DNA from: JAGWAJ01 sp026707615 | Lineage (GTDB): Bacteria > Acidobacteriota > Vicinamibacteria > Vicinamibacterales > UBA8438 | DNA: 64,000 nucleotides | Assembly (NCBI GenBank): GCA_965207595.1 | Contig: CBDBMW010000009.1 | Location: forward strand, 248,001 to 312,000 | Direction of reading: 5' to 3' | Part shown: one piece after another, positions 51,316 through 58,889 of the stretch | Layout of the letters: each line of letters opens with the position of its first letter | Position numbering within the stretch: position 1 is the first letter of the stretch | Position numbers and translations under genes: made by a program | The notes under the pieces: generated by a model | What the model was told of the DNA's origin: nothing | The model's database searches: none | What the model saw: the letters and a program-made list of their open reading frames with translations, nothing else

Positions 51316-52170
51316 CTACCCGACGACGAAGCGGAATCCGAAGCGGCTCCACTCTACCGGGCGTCGTTCGAACGGATCCGCGTCGATGCGGCGCTCGCGG
51401 CCGAAGACCAGCTCGGCCGTGCCTGCCCGCCCCCGGATGCGCAAGCCGCTCTCGAAGCGATGCCCGTGCTGCAGCGGCCGGTTGTAGATCCTCTGCGTCA
51501 CCCCGACCGCGGTCCCGTCGAGGTCGAGGATGAGCGCCACGCGGCTCTCGGCGGGGTACGCCAGGCGCACGCGGGCGTTGAACTCGCTCTCGTAGTCCAC
51601 GCCGGCCCGGAGCACCCTCGCGTACGCCGCGCCGCTGTAGTACAGGTCCACGGGACCGAGGCGAAAGCGATCCGCGTAGTTCAGGCCCGCCATGTTCCAG
51701 GCGACCGCGCCCTTGTTCTCCCGGTCGGCGAGGTGGCGCGAGATGTGGTGGAACGTCACGCCGAGAGTCCCTCGCGGCAGCCGTACGAAGATCGTCGTGT
51801 CGATCGTGTAGTTGTTCTGGTTCGGATCGATCGCCCGCCGCTCGTCGCCGAGAATCGACTCGATGTTGACGAACAGGTTCCCGCGCACGAAACCGAGGTC
51901 GAACAGGTCGAGATCGGCCCCGATGTCCGAATCCCACGCGAAGCTGCGGTCTCCGTCGCCCAGCGTGCGGATGGCGTTCAGGTGCAGGCGGTAGGCGGAG
52001 AGGAAGCCGACGGAGCGCGGCACCAGTCCTTCGGGGCGGGGCCCTCCGGAGGTCTGTGCGTACGCGGCCGCTCCGCCGGCCGCGCTCCAGCCGGCCAGCG
52101 CCAGGGTGAGCACGATGCCACGGGCGGACGAACCCCTGCGCGGCGAGTTCAAACCGGCGGAGTGTAGCAC
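51316..52170 (-). CDS. Probable outer-membrane beta-barrel protein of unknown function
   Basis: The frame encodes, from GTG 52170, a 284-residue protein with a signal peptide (IVLTLALAGWSAAGGAAAYAQ, about residues 18-38). The rest is strongly amphipathic beta-strand sequence: AYRLHLNAIRTLGDGDRSFAWDSDIGADLDLFDLGFVRGNLFVNIESILG, NNYTIDTTIFVRLPRGTLGVTFHHISRHLAD, RFESGLRIRGRAGTAELVFGRERR, ending in SRFGFRFVVG. That fits an outer-membrane barrel, but I do not recognise the family. A TTG at 52152 is an alternative start. The frame continues upstream through two tandem repeat elements, which is not natural coding sequence. Confidence 0.65.
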   Translation of the reverse strand: MLHSAGLNSPRRGSSARGIVLTLALAGWSAAGGAAAYAQTSGGPRPEGLVPRSVGFLSAYRLHLNAIRTLGDGDRSFAWDSDIGADLDLFDLGFVRGNLFVNIESILGDERRAIDPNQNNYTIDTTIFVRLPRGTLGVTFHHISRHLADRENKGAVAWNMAGLNYADRFRLGPVDLYYSGAAYARVLRAGVDYESEFNARVRLAYPAESRVALILDLDGTAVGVTQRIYNRPLQHGHRFESGLRIRGRAGTAELVFGRERRIDADPFERRPVEWSRFGFRFVVG

Positions 52171-52185
52171 GGGCGAGCGCCCGTC

Positions 52186-52294
52186 CTGGGAGCTTGCGCC
52201 GCAGAACGCCAACGGAGTGCGTGCCGCGGCGCAAGCTCCCAGGACGGTGGGGGCTGGGGCCGACCCGGAGCCTGCGACGGGTTGGCGGCGCTGG
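52186..52294. repeat. Hairpin repeat, 109-bp type (tandem copy 1)
   Basis: Bounded by CTGG (52186-52189) and CTGG (52291-52294). The hairpin has an 18-bp perfect stem, CCTGGGAGCTTGCGCCGC (52185-52202) with its exact complement at 52226-52243, around the 23-nt loop 52203-52225 that starts AGAACGCC. A conserved tail (GACGGTGGGGGCTGGGGCCG and following) completes the unit. It is identical over 105 bp to the next copy. Confidence 0.88.
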
Positions 52295-52399
52295 GAGCTT
52301 GCGCCGCAGAACGCCAACGGAGTGCGTGCCGCGGCGCAAGCTCCCAGGACGGTGGGGGCTGGGGCCGACCCGGAGCCTGCGACGGGTTGGCGGCGCTCA
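52291..52399. repeat. Hairpin repeat, 109-bp type (tandem copy 2)
   Basis: A second unit starts at the shared CTGG (52291-52294) and ends at CTCA (52396-52399), with arms 52293-52307 and 52331-52345. The exact 105-bp period and sequence identity with copy 1 point to a recent duplication. The pair fills most of the 320-nt space between the divergent outer-membrane-like gene and actA, so it lies in or next to the act operon promoter region. Confidence 0.88.
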
Positions 52400-52490
52400 C
52401 GGTGGGACCCGGACGCCCGGTTGGCGCCCCGGCGGTCGCCAACGTATCATACGGGCGGCTCGACGGCCTGCTCGGACGGCTTCCCCGATC

Positions 52491-53078
52491 ATGTTGCCTG
52501 ACAATCGTCCCCACGGGTGGTGGGTTCCTGCGGGTTGCGCAGCCCTCGCGGCGGCGCTGGTCACGGCGTCTGCGCTCGTCCTCACGCGCGCGCAGGCCCA
52601 GGAGCCGGCGGAGGTCGCGCAACCGGGCACCGGCGCCGACGCCGGGTCGGCCCCGGCGGAGCCTCCGGGCGCGCAACCGATTGCCTTCAGCCATGCGCGG
52701 CACGTCGCCCGCGCCGGCATCGACTGCCAGTTCTGCCACGCGTACGCGCGGCGTGGACCGGTGGCGGGGATACCCTCCGTCGAGCGCTGCGCCGGCTGCC
52801 ACCGGACCATCCTGACCGAGCGCCCCGAGATCGAGCGGGTGCTCGGCTACTGGGAGCGGCGGGAGCCGATTCCCTGGGTGCGGGTCCACGACCTGCCGGA
52901 CTACGTCCGCTTCAGCCACAAGGCCCACGTCCGGGCCGGCGTCGACTGCTCCACATGCCACGGGGACGTGGCCTCGATGAGCATCGCCCGCCAGGCCGAA
53001 TCGCTTTCGATGGGATGGTGCGTCGACTGCCACGCGGAGCGGGAGGCGTCCCGGGACTGCGTCATCTGCCACTACTAG
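52491..53078 (+). CDS. actA: Alternative complex III pentaheme cytochrome ActA
   Basis: The 195-residue protein has an N-terminal membrane/signal segment (WWVPAGCAALAAALVTASALVL, about residues 10-31) and five CxxCH heme sites: CQFCH, CAGCH, CSTCH, CVDCH and CVICH, the last almost at the C-terminus. This is the cytochrome c7/class III-type ActA that passes electrons out of the quinol-oxidising complex on the periplasmic side. ATG 52491 is used; the frame upstream only reads the two 105-bp repeats. The TAG stop is within the CTAG of a repeat element (53075-53078). It is first in the act operon. Confidence 0.94.
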   Translation: MLPDNRPHGWWVPAGCAALAAALVTASALVLTRAQAQEPAEVAQPGTGADAGSAPAEPPGAQPIAFSHARHVARAGIDCQFCHAYARRGPVAGIPSVERCAGCHRTILTERPEIERVLGYWERREPIPWVRVHDLPDYVRFSHKAHVRAGVDCSTCHGDVASMSIARQAESLSMGWCVDCHAEREASRDCVICHY

Positions 53079-53185
53079 GAGTCTGCGTGGTAGAAGGGCG
53101 CCGCCTCCCGCGGGAGGCGCAGACTCACTGACTGAAGGACTGGGTTGGCGCCGAGCGGAGCCGCGGGCGACGAACGGCGGGCCGG
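53075..53185. repeat. CTAG-bounded hairpin repeat, variant of the 88-bp type, between actA and actB
   Basis: It runs from CTAG (53075-53078, containing the actA stop) to CCGG (53182-53185). The outer arm GAGTCTGCG faces CGCAGACTC, and an extra inner palindrome CGCCTCCC-GC-GGGAGGCG is inserted between them. The tail, GAAGGACTGGGTTGG and following, matches the 49-nt tail of the 88-bp copies. It is transcribed inside the act operon. Confidence 0.8.
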
Positions 53186-53222
53186 GAGTCGTCAGGCTAG
53201 CGGCCTCGCGGAGAGCGAAGCA

Positions 53223-56200
53223 GTGAAGGAATCGTCCCCCCCAGGCGGGTCGGCCGGACTGACCGAGACCGTCGGACGCCGCACGTTCCTGAGGGTGCTC
53301 GGCGGGGCCGGGTCGGCCGCCGCCGTCAGCGCCTGCGCCCCCGCCCCGCCCGAACGGATCATTCCGTACGTCGTGCCTCCCGACGACGTCGTTCCGGGCA
53401 TCGCGACCTGGTACGCGAGCGTCTGCGGCGAGTGCCCGAGCGGCTGCGGCACCCTCGTCAAGACCCGCGAAGGGCGGGCGATAAAGGTCGAGGGCAATCC
53501 GGCGCATCCGGTGAACCGCGGCTCCCTCTGCGTGCGAGGCCAGGCGGCGCCGCAGGGACTCTACAGCCCGGACCGCTACCGCGGCCCGCACCGGCGCCGC
53601 ATCACGCACACGGCCACCGGCCGGACCGTGCTCGACCCGATCGACTGGGAGCGGGGGCAGCGCACGCTCGCCGACCGTCTCGCCGATCTGCGGGCGACCG
53701 GACGGGGTGACCGCATCGCCATCGTGACCCCCGTCCTGACCGGCACCCTGGATGCGCTCGTCGACCGCTGGGCCGCGGCCATGGGCGGCGCCCGCCGGCT
53801 GCGGTACGAGGCGTTCGCCTACGAGCCGCAGCGGGCCGCCAACCGGGCGGTCTTCGGGCGCGACGGCCTGCCGCAGCACGACTTCGGCCGGGCCGACCTG
53901 GTCGTCTCGTTCGGAGCCGACTTCCTGGAGACCTGGCTCTCCACGGTGGGCCACGCCCGCGACCTCGCGGAGGCGCGGCGTCCCGGCAACGGCCGCTCCG
54001 CGCGCTTCGTGCACCTCGAGCCGCGCCTGTCGCTCACCGGGTCGAGCGCGGACGAGTGGATCGCCCTGGAGCCGGGTGCCGAGGGAGCGGTGGCGGCCGC
54101 GATGGTACGAACCATCGTGGCGGAGGGGCGGGTGCAGGGCGACCTGCTCGCGGAGGGCGAGATCGACCGGATCCGCGGGCTCGTCGAAGCCTGGAGCCCC
54201 GAGGCGGCGGCGGCCCGGAGCGGCGTTCCCGCGGCTCGCATCGCGGAGCTGGCCCGGGCCTTCTCGGACCCGGACCTCGGACCCGGCCGGACCCTCGCCG
54301 TCGGCCGCGGAACCGCCGGGGGAGGCTCCGGCGCGACGGAGACCGAGATGGCCGTCGCGCTCCTCAACTGCGTGGCGGGCAACGTCGGCGCGACGGTCCG
54401 CTTCCCGGCGGCGACGATGTGGGACGCGGCGGCGACGTACCAGGACGTGATCGACCTGGCGGACGCGATGCGGGGGGGCGAGATCGACGTGCTGCTCCTC
54501 CACCAGGTGAACCCGATGCACACGCTGCCGGGGGCGGCCGGCTTCGGCGCGGCCCTCGACGCGGTGCCGCTGGTGGTCGCGACGGCTCCGCATCCCGATG
54601 AGACGACGGCGCGCGCCGACCTCATCCTGCCCGCCCACACCCCGCTGGAGTCGTGGGGCGATCACCGGCCGCTCGACGCACCCGGCGGCCTGATGCAGCC
54701 GGCGATGCGCCCGCTCCACGACACGCGCCACTTCGGCGACATCCTGCTCGAGACCGGCCGCGCCGCAATCGCCGCCGCCCCCGAGGACGGGGAGGCCTCC
54801 GGGGCCCCCGCCCTGCCCGACGGCGACTTCTACGAACTGCTGCGGGACGCCTGGCGCGGCCTGCAGCCGGAGCCGGCCGCCGGGGCCGAGGCCACCGGGG
54901 CCGAGGCCGCACCGGTCGACGAGGCCGCCGCGACGGCCGAGGCCGCACCGGTCGACGAGGCCGCCGCGACGGCCGAGGCCGCACCGGTCGACGAGGCCGG
55001 GCAGGCCGACCCGGCGGCGCGGCGGCGCGCGGCGGCAGCGGCCCGGCGGGCCGCCGCGGAGGCACGGCGGGCCGCCGAGGCCGCGTTCGAGTCCTTCTGG
55101 GCGGACACCGTCCGGCGCGGCGGTCGATGGCTCGAGGAGCCGCCGCAGGCGGTCGCGCTGAGCGACCGGATCGGGGAGCTGGACGTCAGCGGCCTGGCCC
55201 CGCCCGCGGACGGCCGGCGCAGCCTGACGCTCGTCGCCTATCCCTCGCTGCACTTCCTGGACGGCCGCGGCGCGAACCGGCCGTGGCTGCAGGAGATCCC
55301 CGACCCGTTGCTCAAGACGGCCTGGGGCAACGGAGCGGAGATGACCGCCGAGACCGCCGCCGCGATCGGGGCCGAAGAAGGGCAGGTGGTCGCTCTCGAG
55401 TCGGATCACGGGCGGATCGAGGCGACGGTCGTAGTCAATCCCCAGCTGCCGGGCGGGGTGGTGGCGATGCCGATCGGGCAGGGACACACCGACTTCGGAC
55501 GCTACGCGACGGGACGCGGCGCCAGCCCGGTGGCCCTGCTCGACCCGGCGCCCGACGCGGCGTCCGGCGGGCCGCGGTGGGCACGGACCCGCATCGACGC
55601 CACCGCGCTCGCGTTGCGCCGGCCCCTCGCGCGGCTGCAGGGGAGCTTCGACCAGCAGGGCCGCGGACTCGCGCAGGCGGTCTCCCAGACCGCGCTGGCG
55701 GCCGGCGACGTGCACCCCGAAGAACCCCATTTCAGCCTCTACCCGGAGCACGAGCATCCCACGCACAACTGGGGCATGGCGATCGATCTCGACGCCTGCA
55801 ACGGCTGCAACGCCTGCGTCGCCGCCTGCTACGCCGAGAACAACGTCCCCGTCCTCGGCGCGGACCGCATGGTGCGCGGGCGGACGATGTCGTGGCTGCG
55901 GATCGAGCGCTTCGTCGAGCCGCGCACCGCGGCGGACGGGGGAGGTGCCATCGACACGCGGTTCCTGCCGATGCTCTGCCAGCACTGCGACCATGCGCCG
56001 TGCGAGTCGGTCTGCCCGGTGTACGCCACGTACCACACGGAAGAGGGCCTCAACGCGCAGATCTACAACCGCTGCGTCGGAACGCGCTACTGCTCGAACA
56101 ACTGCCCGTACAAGGTCCGGCGCTTCAACTGGTGGGACCCCGAGGTGCCGGAGCCGCTGAACCTGCAGCTCAACCCCGACGTGACCGTACGCAGCGCCGG

Positions 56201-56462
56201 CGTCATGGAGAAATGCACGTTCTGCGTGCAGCGGATACAGGAAGGCAAGGACCGCGCGCGCGACGACGACCGGCCCGTCGAGGACGGCGACGTCGTCCCG
56301 GCGTGCGCGCAGACGTGCCCGGCGCAGGCGATCGTGTTCGGCGACCTCAACGACCCCACCAGCCGCGTCTCGCAGCTCTCGGCCGCCGACCGGGGCTACC
56401 ACGCGCTCGGGATGCTGAACACCCGGCCCGCGGTGACGTACCTGAAGAAGGTGATCCGGTGA
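53223..56462 (+). CDS. actB: Alternative complex III iron-sulfur subunit ActB
   Basis: The 1079-residue protein starts at GTG 53223 (GGAG about 10 nt upstream). A twin-arginine export signal, GRRTFLRVLGG, lies at about residues 19-29. Residues about 60-610 form the molybdopterin-oxidoreductase-like domain that in ActB lacks the cofactor (CGECPSGCGTLVKTREGRAIKVEGNP at its start). An Ala-rich insert (about 545-625) with a 12-residue tandem repeat follows. The C-terminal ferredoxin-like domain has DACNGCNACVAACYAENN, CQHCDHAPCESVCPV, CVGTRYCSNNCPYKVRRFNWW and CTFCVQRIQEG...CAQTCPAQAI, giving several Fe-S clusters. Its stop overlaps the actC start. Confidence 0.95.
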   Translation: MKESSPPGGSAGLTETVGRRTFLRVLGGAGSAAAVSACAPAPPERIIPYVVPPDDVVPGIATWYASVCGECPSGCGTLVKTREGRAIKVEGNPAHPVNRGSLCVRGQAAPQGLYSPDRYRGPHRRRITHTATGRTVLDPIDWERGQRTLADRLADLRATGRGDRIAIVTPVLTGTLDALVDRWAAAMGGARRLRYEAFAYEPQRAANRAVFGRDGLPQHDFGRADLVVSFGADFLETWLSTVGHARDLAEARRPGNGRSARFVHLEPRLSLTGSSADEWIALEPGAEGAVAAAMVRTIVAEGRVQGDLLAEGEIDRIRGLVEAWSPEAAAARSGVPAARIAELARAFSDPDLGPGRTLAVGRGTAGGGSGATETEMAVALLNCVAGNVGATVRFPAATMWDAAATYQDVIDLADAMRGGEIDVLLLHQVNPMHTLPGAAGFGAALDAVPLVVATAPHPDETTARADLILPAHTPLESWGDHRPLDAPGGLMQPAMRPLHDTRHFGDILLETGRAAIAAAPEDGEASGAPALPDGDFYELLRDAWRGLQPEPAAGAEATGAEAAPVDEAAATAEAAPVDEAAATAEAAPVDEAGQADPAARRRAAAAARRAAAEARRAAEAAFESFWADTVRRGGRWLEEPPQAVALSDRIGELDVSGLAPPADGRRSLTLVAYPSLHFLDGRGANRPWLQEIPDPLLKTAWGNGAEMTAETAAAIGAEEGQVVALESDHGRIEATVVVNPQLPGGVVAMPIGQGHTDFGRYATGRGASPVALLDPAPDAASGGPRWARTRIDATALALRRPLARLQGSFDQQGRGLAQAVSQTALAAGDVHPEEPHFSLYPEHEHPTHNWGMAIDLDACNGCNACVAACYAENNVPVLGADRMVRGRTMSWLRIERFVEPRTAADGGGAIDTRFLPMLCQHCDHAPCESVCPVYATYHTEEGLNAQIYNRCVGTRYCSNNCPYKVRRFNWWDPEVPEPLNLQLNPDVTVRSAGVMEKCTFCVQRIQEGKDRARDDDRPVEDGDVVPACAQTCPAQAIVFGDLNDPTSRVSQLSAADRGYHALGMLNTRPAVTYLKKVIR
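54905..54998 (+). repeat. 36-bp in-frame tandem repeat inside actB
   Basis: Two full 36-bp units (54905-54940, 54941-54976) and a partial third (54977-54998) encode the repeated peptide AAPVDEAAATAE. The units are identical at DNA level. They lie in the Ala-rich linker between the molybdopterin-like and ferredoxin-like domains, so copy-number change would alter linker length without breaking the frame. Confidence 0.85.
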
Positions 56463-58180
56463 GCGTGGCGGATCACGCCGCCACCTACGGCCGGATCGAC
56501 GCCGACATCCTGCGGACGATGCGGCCGCCGGGCCGCACCTGGTTCGCGGCCCTCGCCCTGATTCTGGGCGGGCTGGCGCTCGGCGTCTACGCCTTCTCGA
56601 CGCAGTGGCGCTTCGGGCTCGGGGTGGCGGGCTACGAGCACCCGATGCTCTGGGGCATCTACATCACCAACTTCGTGTTCTGGGTCGGCATCGCCCACTC
56701 CGGCACCCTCATCTCGGCCGTCCTCTTCCTGTTCCGGGCCAAGTGGCGCACCTCGGTGGCGCGCGCGTCGGAGGCGATGACGGTCTTCGCGGTCATGACC
56801 GCGGCCCTGTTCCCGATCATCCACATCGGGCGGCCGTGGTTCTTCTACTGGCTGATCCCCTATCCGAACGAGCGCCAGCTCTGGGTGAACTTCCAGTCGC
56901 CGCTCGTGTGGGACGTCTTCGCGCTCACGACGTATCTCACCGTCAGCGCGATGTTCCTCTTCCTGGGGCTCATCCCGGATGTCGCGGCGGCCCGCGACCG
57001 CTCCACCGACTGGCGCAAGCCGATCTACCGGGTCCTCGCACTGGGCTGGCGCGGCTCGACCCGGCAGTGGATCCACTACGGCGCCCTCTACGGCTTCTTC
57101 GCCGCCCTGGCGACGCCGCTCGTCGTGTCGGTCCACAGCGTCGTGTCGTGGGACTTCGCCATGTCCATCCTGCCCGGATGGCACAGCACGATCTTCGCGC
57201 CCTACTTCGTAGCCGGGGCCATCTTCTCGGGCCTGGCGATGGTGATCACCCTGCTGATCCCGCTGCGCCGCCTGCTCGGGCTCGAGGAGTACATCACCAT
57301 CCGGCACTTCGAGAACCTGGCGAAGCTCATCATCGTCACGTCGCTCATCGTCGGCTACGCCTACCTGACCGAGTTCTTCGTCGCCTGGTACAGCGGGAGC
57401 CCCTTCGAGCAGGCGACCTTCTACGACCGGATGTTCGGCCAGTACCGGCTCTTCTCCTGGGGCATGCTCGCCTGCAACGTCGCGGTCCCGCTGCTGCTCT
57501 TCGCCAAGCGGATCCGCACGAACCTCGCGGCGCTGTTCGTGATCTCCATCCTCGTCAACATCGGGATGTGGCTGGAGCGCTTCGTCATCATCGTGACGTC
57601 GCTCTCGCACGACTTCGACCCCGCGAACTGGAGCGGCGTCTACCAGCCGACCTGGGTGGAGGGCGCGATCACGGCCGGCAGCTTCTCGCTCTTCTTCCTC
57701 CTCTTCCTGCTGTTCGTCAAGAACTTCCCGGCCGTGTCGATCACGGAGATGAAGGAAGGCTCCGCCCACGCGGAGGTCTTCGACGACAGCCTGGCCCGGT
57801 GCCTGACGAAGCACGGCTTCCTGGATCGCTTCTACGAGCTGTTCCTGGCGTCGAGCGAGGAGGTCCGCGAGAAGTTCCGCCACACCGACTTCGCCCACCA
57901 GAAGAAGATGCTGGCCCACTCGCTGTCGCTGATGACCGGCATGTCGGGGGCGCCGGTGGACGAGCTCGAGGAGCTCGACCGCGTGGCGCGCCGCCACGGC
58001 AGGCACGATCTCGACATCGGATTCGGTCTCTACGACCTGTGGCTGGAGTCGCTGATGCAGACCGTGCGCGAGTTCGACGGGCACTTCGACCGCGACGTGG
58101 ACCGCGCGTGGCGGAACGTGCTCGCGGAGGGCATCGAGTTCATGCAGTCGCGGCACGAACGGTCGGGAAGGAGGCCGTAG
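56459..58180 (+). CDS. actC: Alternative complex III membrane subunit ActC fused to a C-terminal globin domain
   Basis: Residues 1 to about 430 are the NrfD/PsrC-like quinol-binding subunit with ten membrane segments (LWGIYITNFVFWVGIAHSGTLISAVLFLF, FPIIHIGRPWFFYWLIPYPN, SVHSVVSWDFAMSILPGWHSTIFAPYFVAGAIFSG, MWLERFVIIVTSLSHDF). Canonical ActC ends shortly after LLFVKNFPAVSITEMKE. Here the frame continues about 135 residues: LTKHGFLDRFYELFLASSEEVREKF, HQKKMLAHSLSLM, DELEELDRVARRHGRHDLDI, YDLWLESLMQTVREFDGHFD, AWRNVLAEGIEFMQ. Helix pattern, the Phe before RHTD (CD1-like) and His in ARRHGRHD (proximal-like) match bacterial hemoglobins. GTG 56459 overlaps the actB stop. Confidence 0.93.
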   Translation: MSVADHAATYGRIDADILRTMRPPGRTWFAALALILGGLALGVYAFSTQWRFGLGVAGYEHPMLWGIYITNFVFWVGIAHSGTLISAVLFLFRAKWRTSVARASEAMTVFAVMTAALFPIIHIGRPWFFYWLIPYPNERQLWVNFQSPLVWDVFALTTYLTVSAMFLFLGLIPDVAAARDRSTDWRKPIYRVLALGWRGSTRQWIHYGALYGFFAALATPLVVSVHSVVSWDFAMSILPGWHSTIFAPYFVAGAIFSGLAMVITLLIPLRRLLGLEEYITIRHFENLAKLIIVTSLIVGYAYLTEFFVAWYSGSPFEQATFYDRMFGQYRLFSWGMLACNVAVPLLLFAKRIRTNLAALFVISILVNIGMWLERFVIIVTSLSHDFDPANWSGVYQPTWVEGAITAGSFSLFFLLFLLFVKNFPAVSITEMKEGSAHAEVFDDSLARCLTKHGFLDRFYELFLASSEEVREKFRHTDFAHQKKMLAHSLSLMTGMSGAPVDELEELDRVARRHGRHDLDIGFGLYDLWLESLMQTVREFDGHFDRDVDRAWRNVLAEGIEFMQSRHERSGRRP

Positions 58181-58184
58181 CAGG

Positions 58185-58682
58185 GTGCGCATCCTGGGCG
58201 TGTACGACGAGCCGGCGAAGGCGGCGGTGGCGGTGGCAACGGCACGCGATGCCGGCGTCGACGACGTGGACTCCTACTCGCCGGCGCCCGATCACACGCT
58301 GGAACAGCTCTCCGGCCCCCGCGTCAGCCCCGTGCGGGTGTTCACGCTGATCGGCGGGCTGCTCGGCCTGACCACCGGCTTCGCGCTGCCGATCTACACG
58401 GTGTCGGCGTGGCCGCTCATCGTCGGCGGCAAGCCGCTCATCGCGATTCCGGCCTTCGTCGTGATCGCGTTCGAGCTGACCATCCTCTTCGGCGCCATCG
58501 GCGGCATGCTCGGCTTTCTCCTTCTGGCCCGGCTGCCGCGCGTCACGCGCCGGCCGCTGACCGATCCGCGCTTCTCCAACGACCACTTCGGCGTGGCGAT
58601 CACCTGCGGGACGAAGGACGGGGCCTTCGTGCGGTCGCTGCTCGAGTCGGCGGGCGCCATCGAGGTGCGCAGGGATGCCTAG
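58185..58682 (+). CDS. actD: Alternative complex III subunit ActD (DUF3341)
   Basis: The 165-residue protein has the DUF3341 layout: a soluble start (RILGVYDEPAKAAVAVATARDAGVDDVDSYSPAPDHTLEQL), two membrane segments (about residues 52-75 and 90-115) joined by a short loop (SAWPLIVGGKPLIAIPAF), and a soluble end (DPRFSNDHFGVAITCGTKDG). ActD packs against ActC and ActF. The start is GTG 58185, 4 nt after the actC stop. Its final codon and TAG stop run into the CTAG of a repeat element, so the C-terminus may be slightly altered. Confidence 0.92.
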   Translation: MRILGVYDEPAKAAVAVATARDAGVDDVDSYSPAPDHTLEQLSGPRVSPVRVFTLIGGLLGLTTGFALPIYTVSAWPLIVGGKPLIAIPAFVVIAFELTILFGAIGGMLGFLLLARLPRVTRRPLTDPRFSNDHFGVAITCGTKDGAFVRSLLESAGAIEVRRDA

Positions 58683-58787
58683 GAGCTTGCGCCGCAGAAC
58701 GCCAACGGAGTGCGTGCCGCGGCGCAAGCTCCTGGGACGGTGGGGGCTGGGGCCGACCCGGAGCCTGCGACGGGTTGGCGGCGCTAG
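58679..58787. repeat. CTAG-bounded hairpin repeat, 109-bp type (copy 3), after actD
   Basis: It runs from CTAG (58679-58682, containing the actD stop) to CTAG (58784-58787). Arms are AGGAGCTTGCGCCGC (58681-58695) and its exact complement (58719-58733), with the same 23-nt loop as the tandem copies near 52.2 kb. Compared with those, the terminal pair changed from G-C to A-T on both sides of the stem. The rest is nearly identical. Confidence 0.88.
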
Positions 58788-58889
58788 CCCCGCATTCGTC
58801 GCCGCGACCGCAAGGTCGCGCGGCGGCCTCCGCCTGGTGCGCAACCAATCCTCCAGGAGTCCGCGCCGTTCCACGCCGCGGACTCCTGG
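58784..58889. repeat. CTAG-bounded hairpin repeat, diverged 88-bp type, inverted, upstream of actE
   Basis: It shares the CTAG at 58784-58787 with the preceding element and ends at CTGG (58886-58889). The hairpin arms are AGGAGTCCGCG (58855-58865) and CGCGGACTCCT (58877-58887). The tail carries an extra small hairpin, GCGACC-GCAA-GGTCGC (about 58804-58819), also present in the copy near 63.48 kb. The likely start codon of actE (GTG 58837) is inside this element. Confidence 0.8.

Noticed and set aside
52149..56402. A 1417-codon leftward open frame across actA/actB
   Set aside because: Antisense shadow of actAB. The repeated RRPQPPPSQELAPRHALRWRSA-type phrases are merely the 109-bp repeats read in frame.
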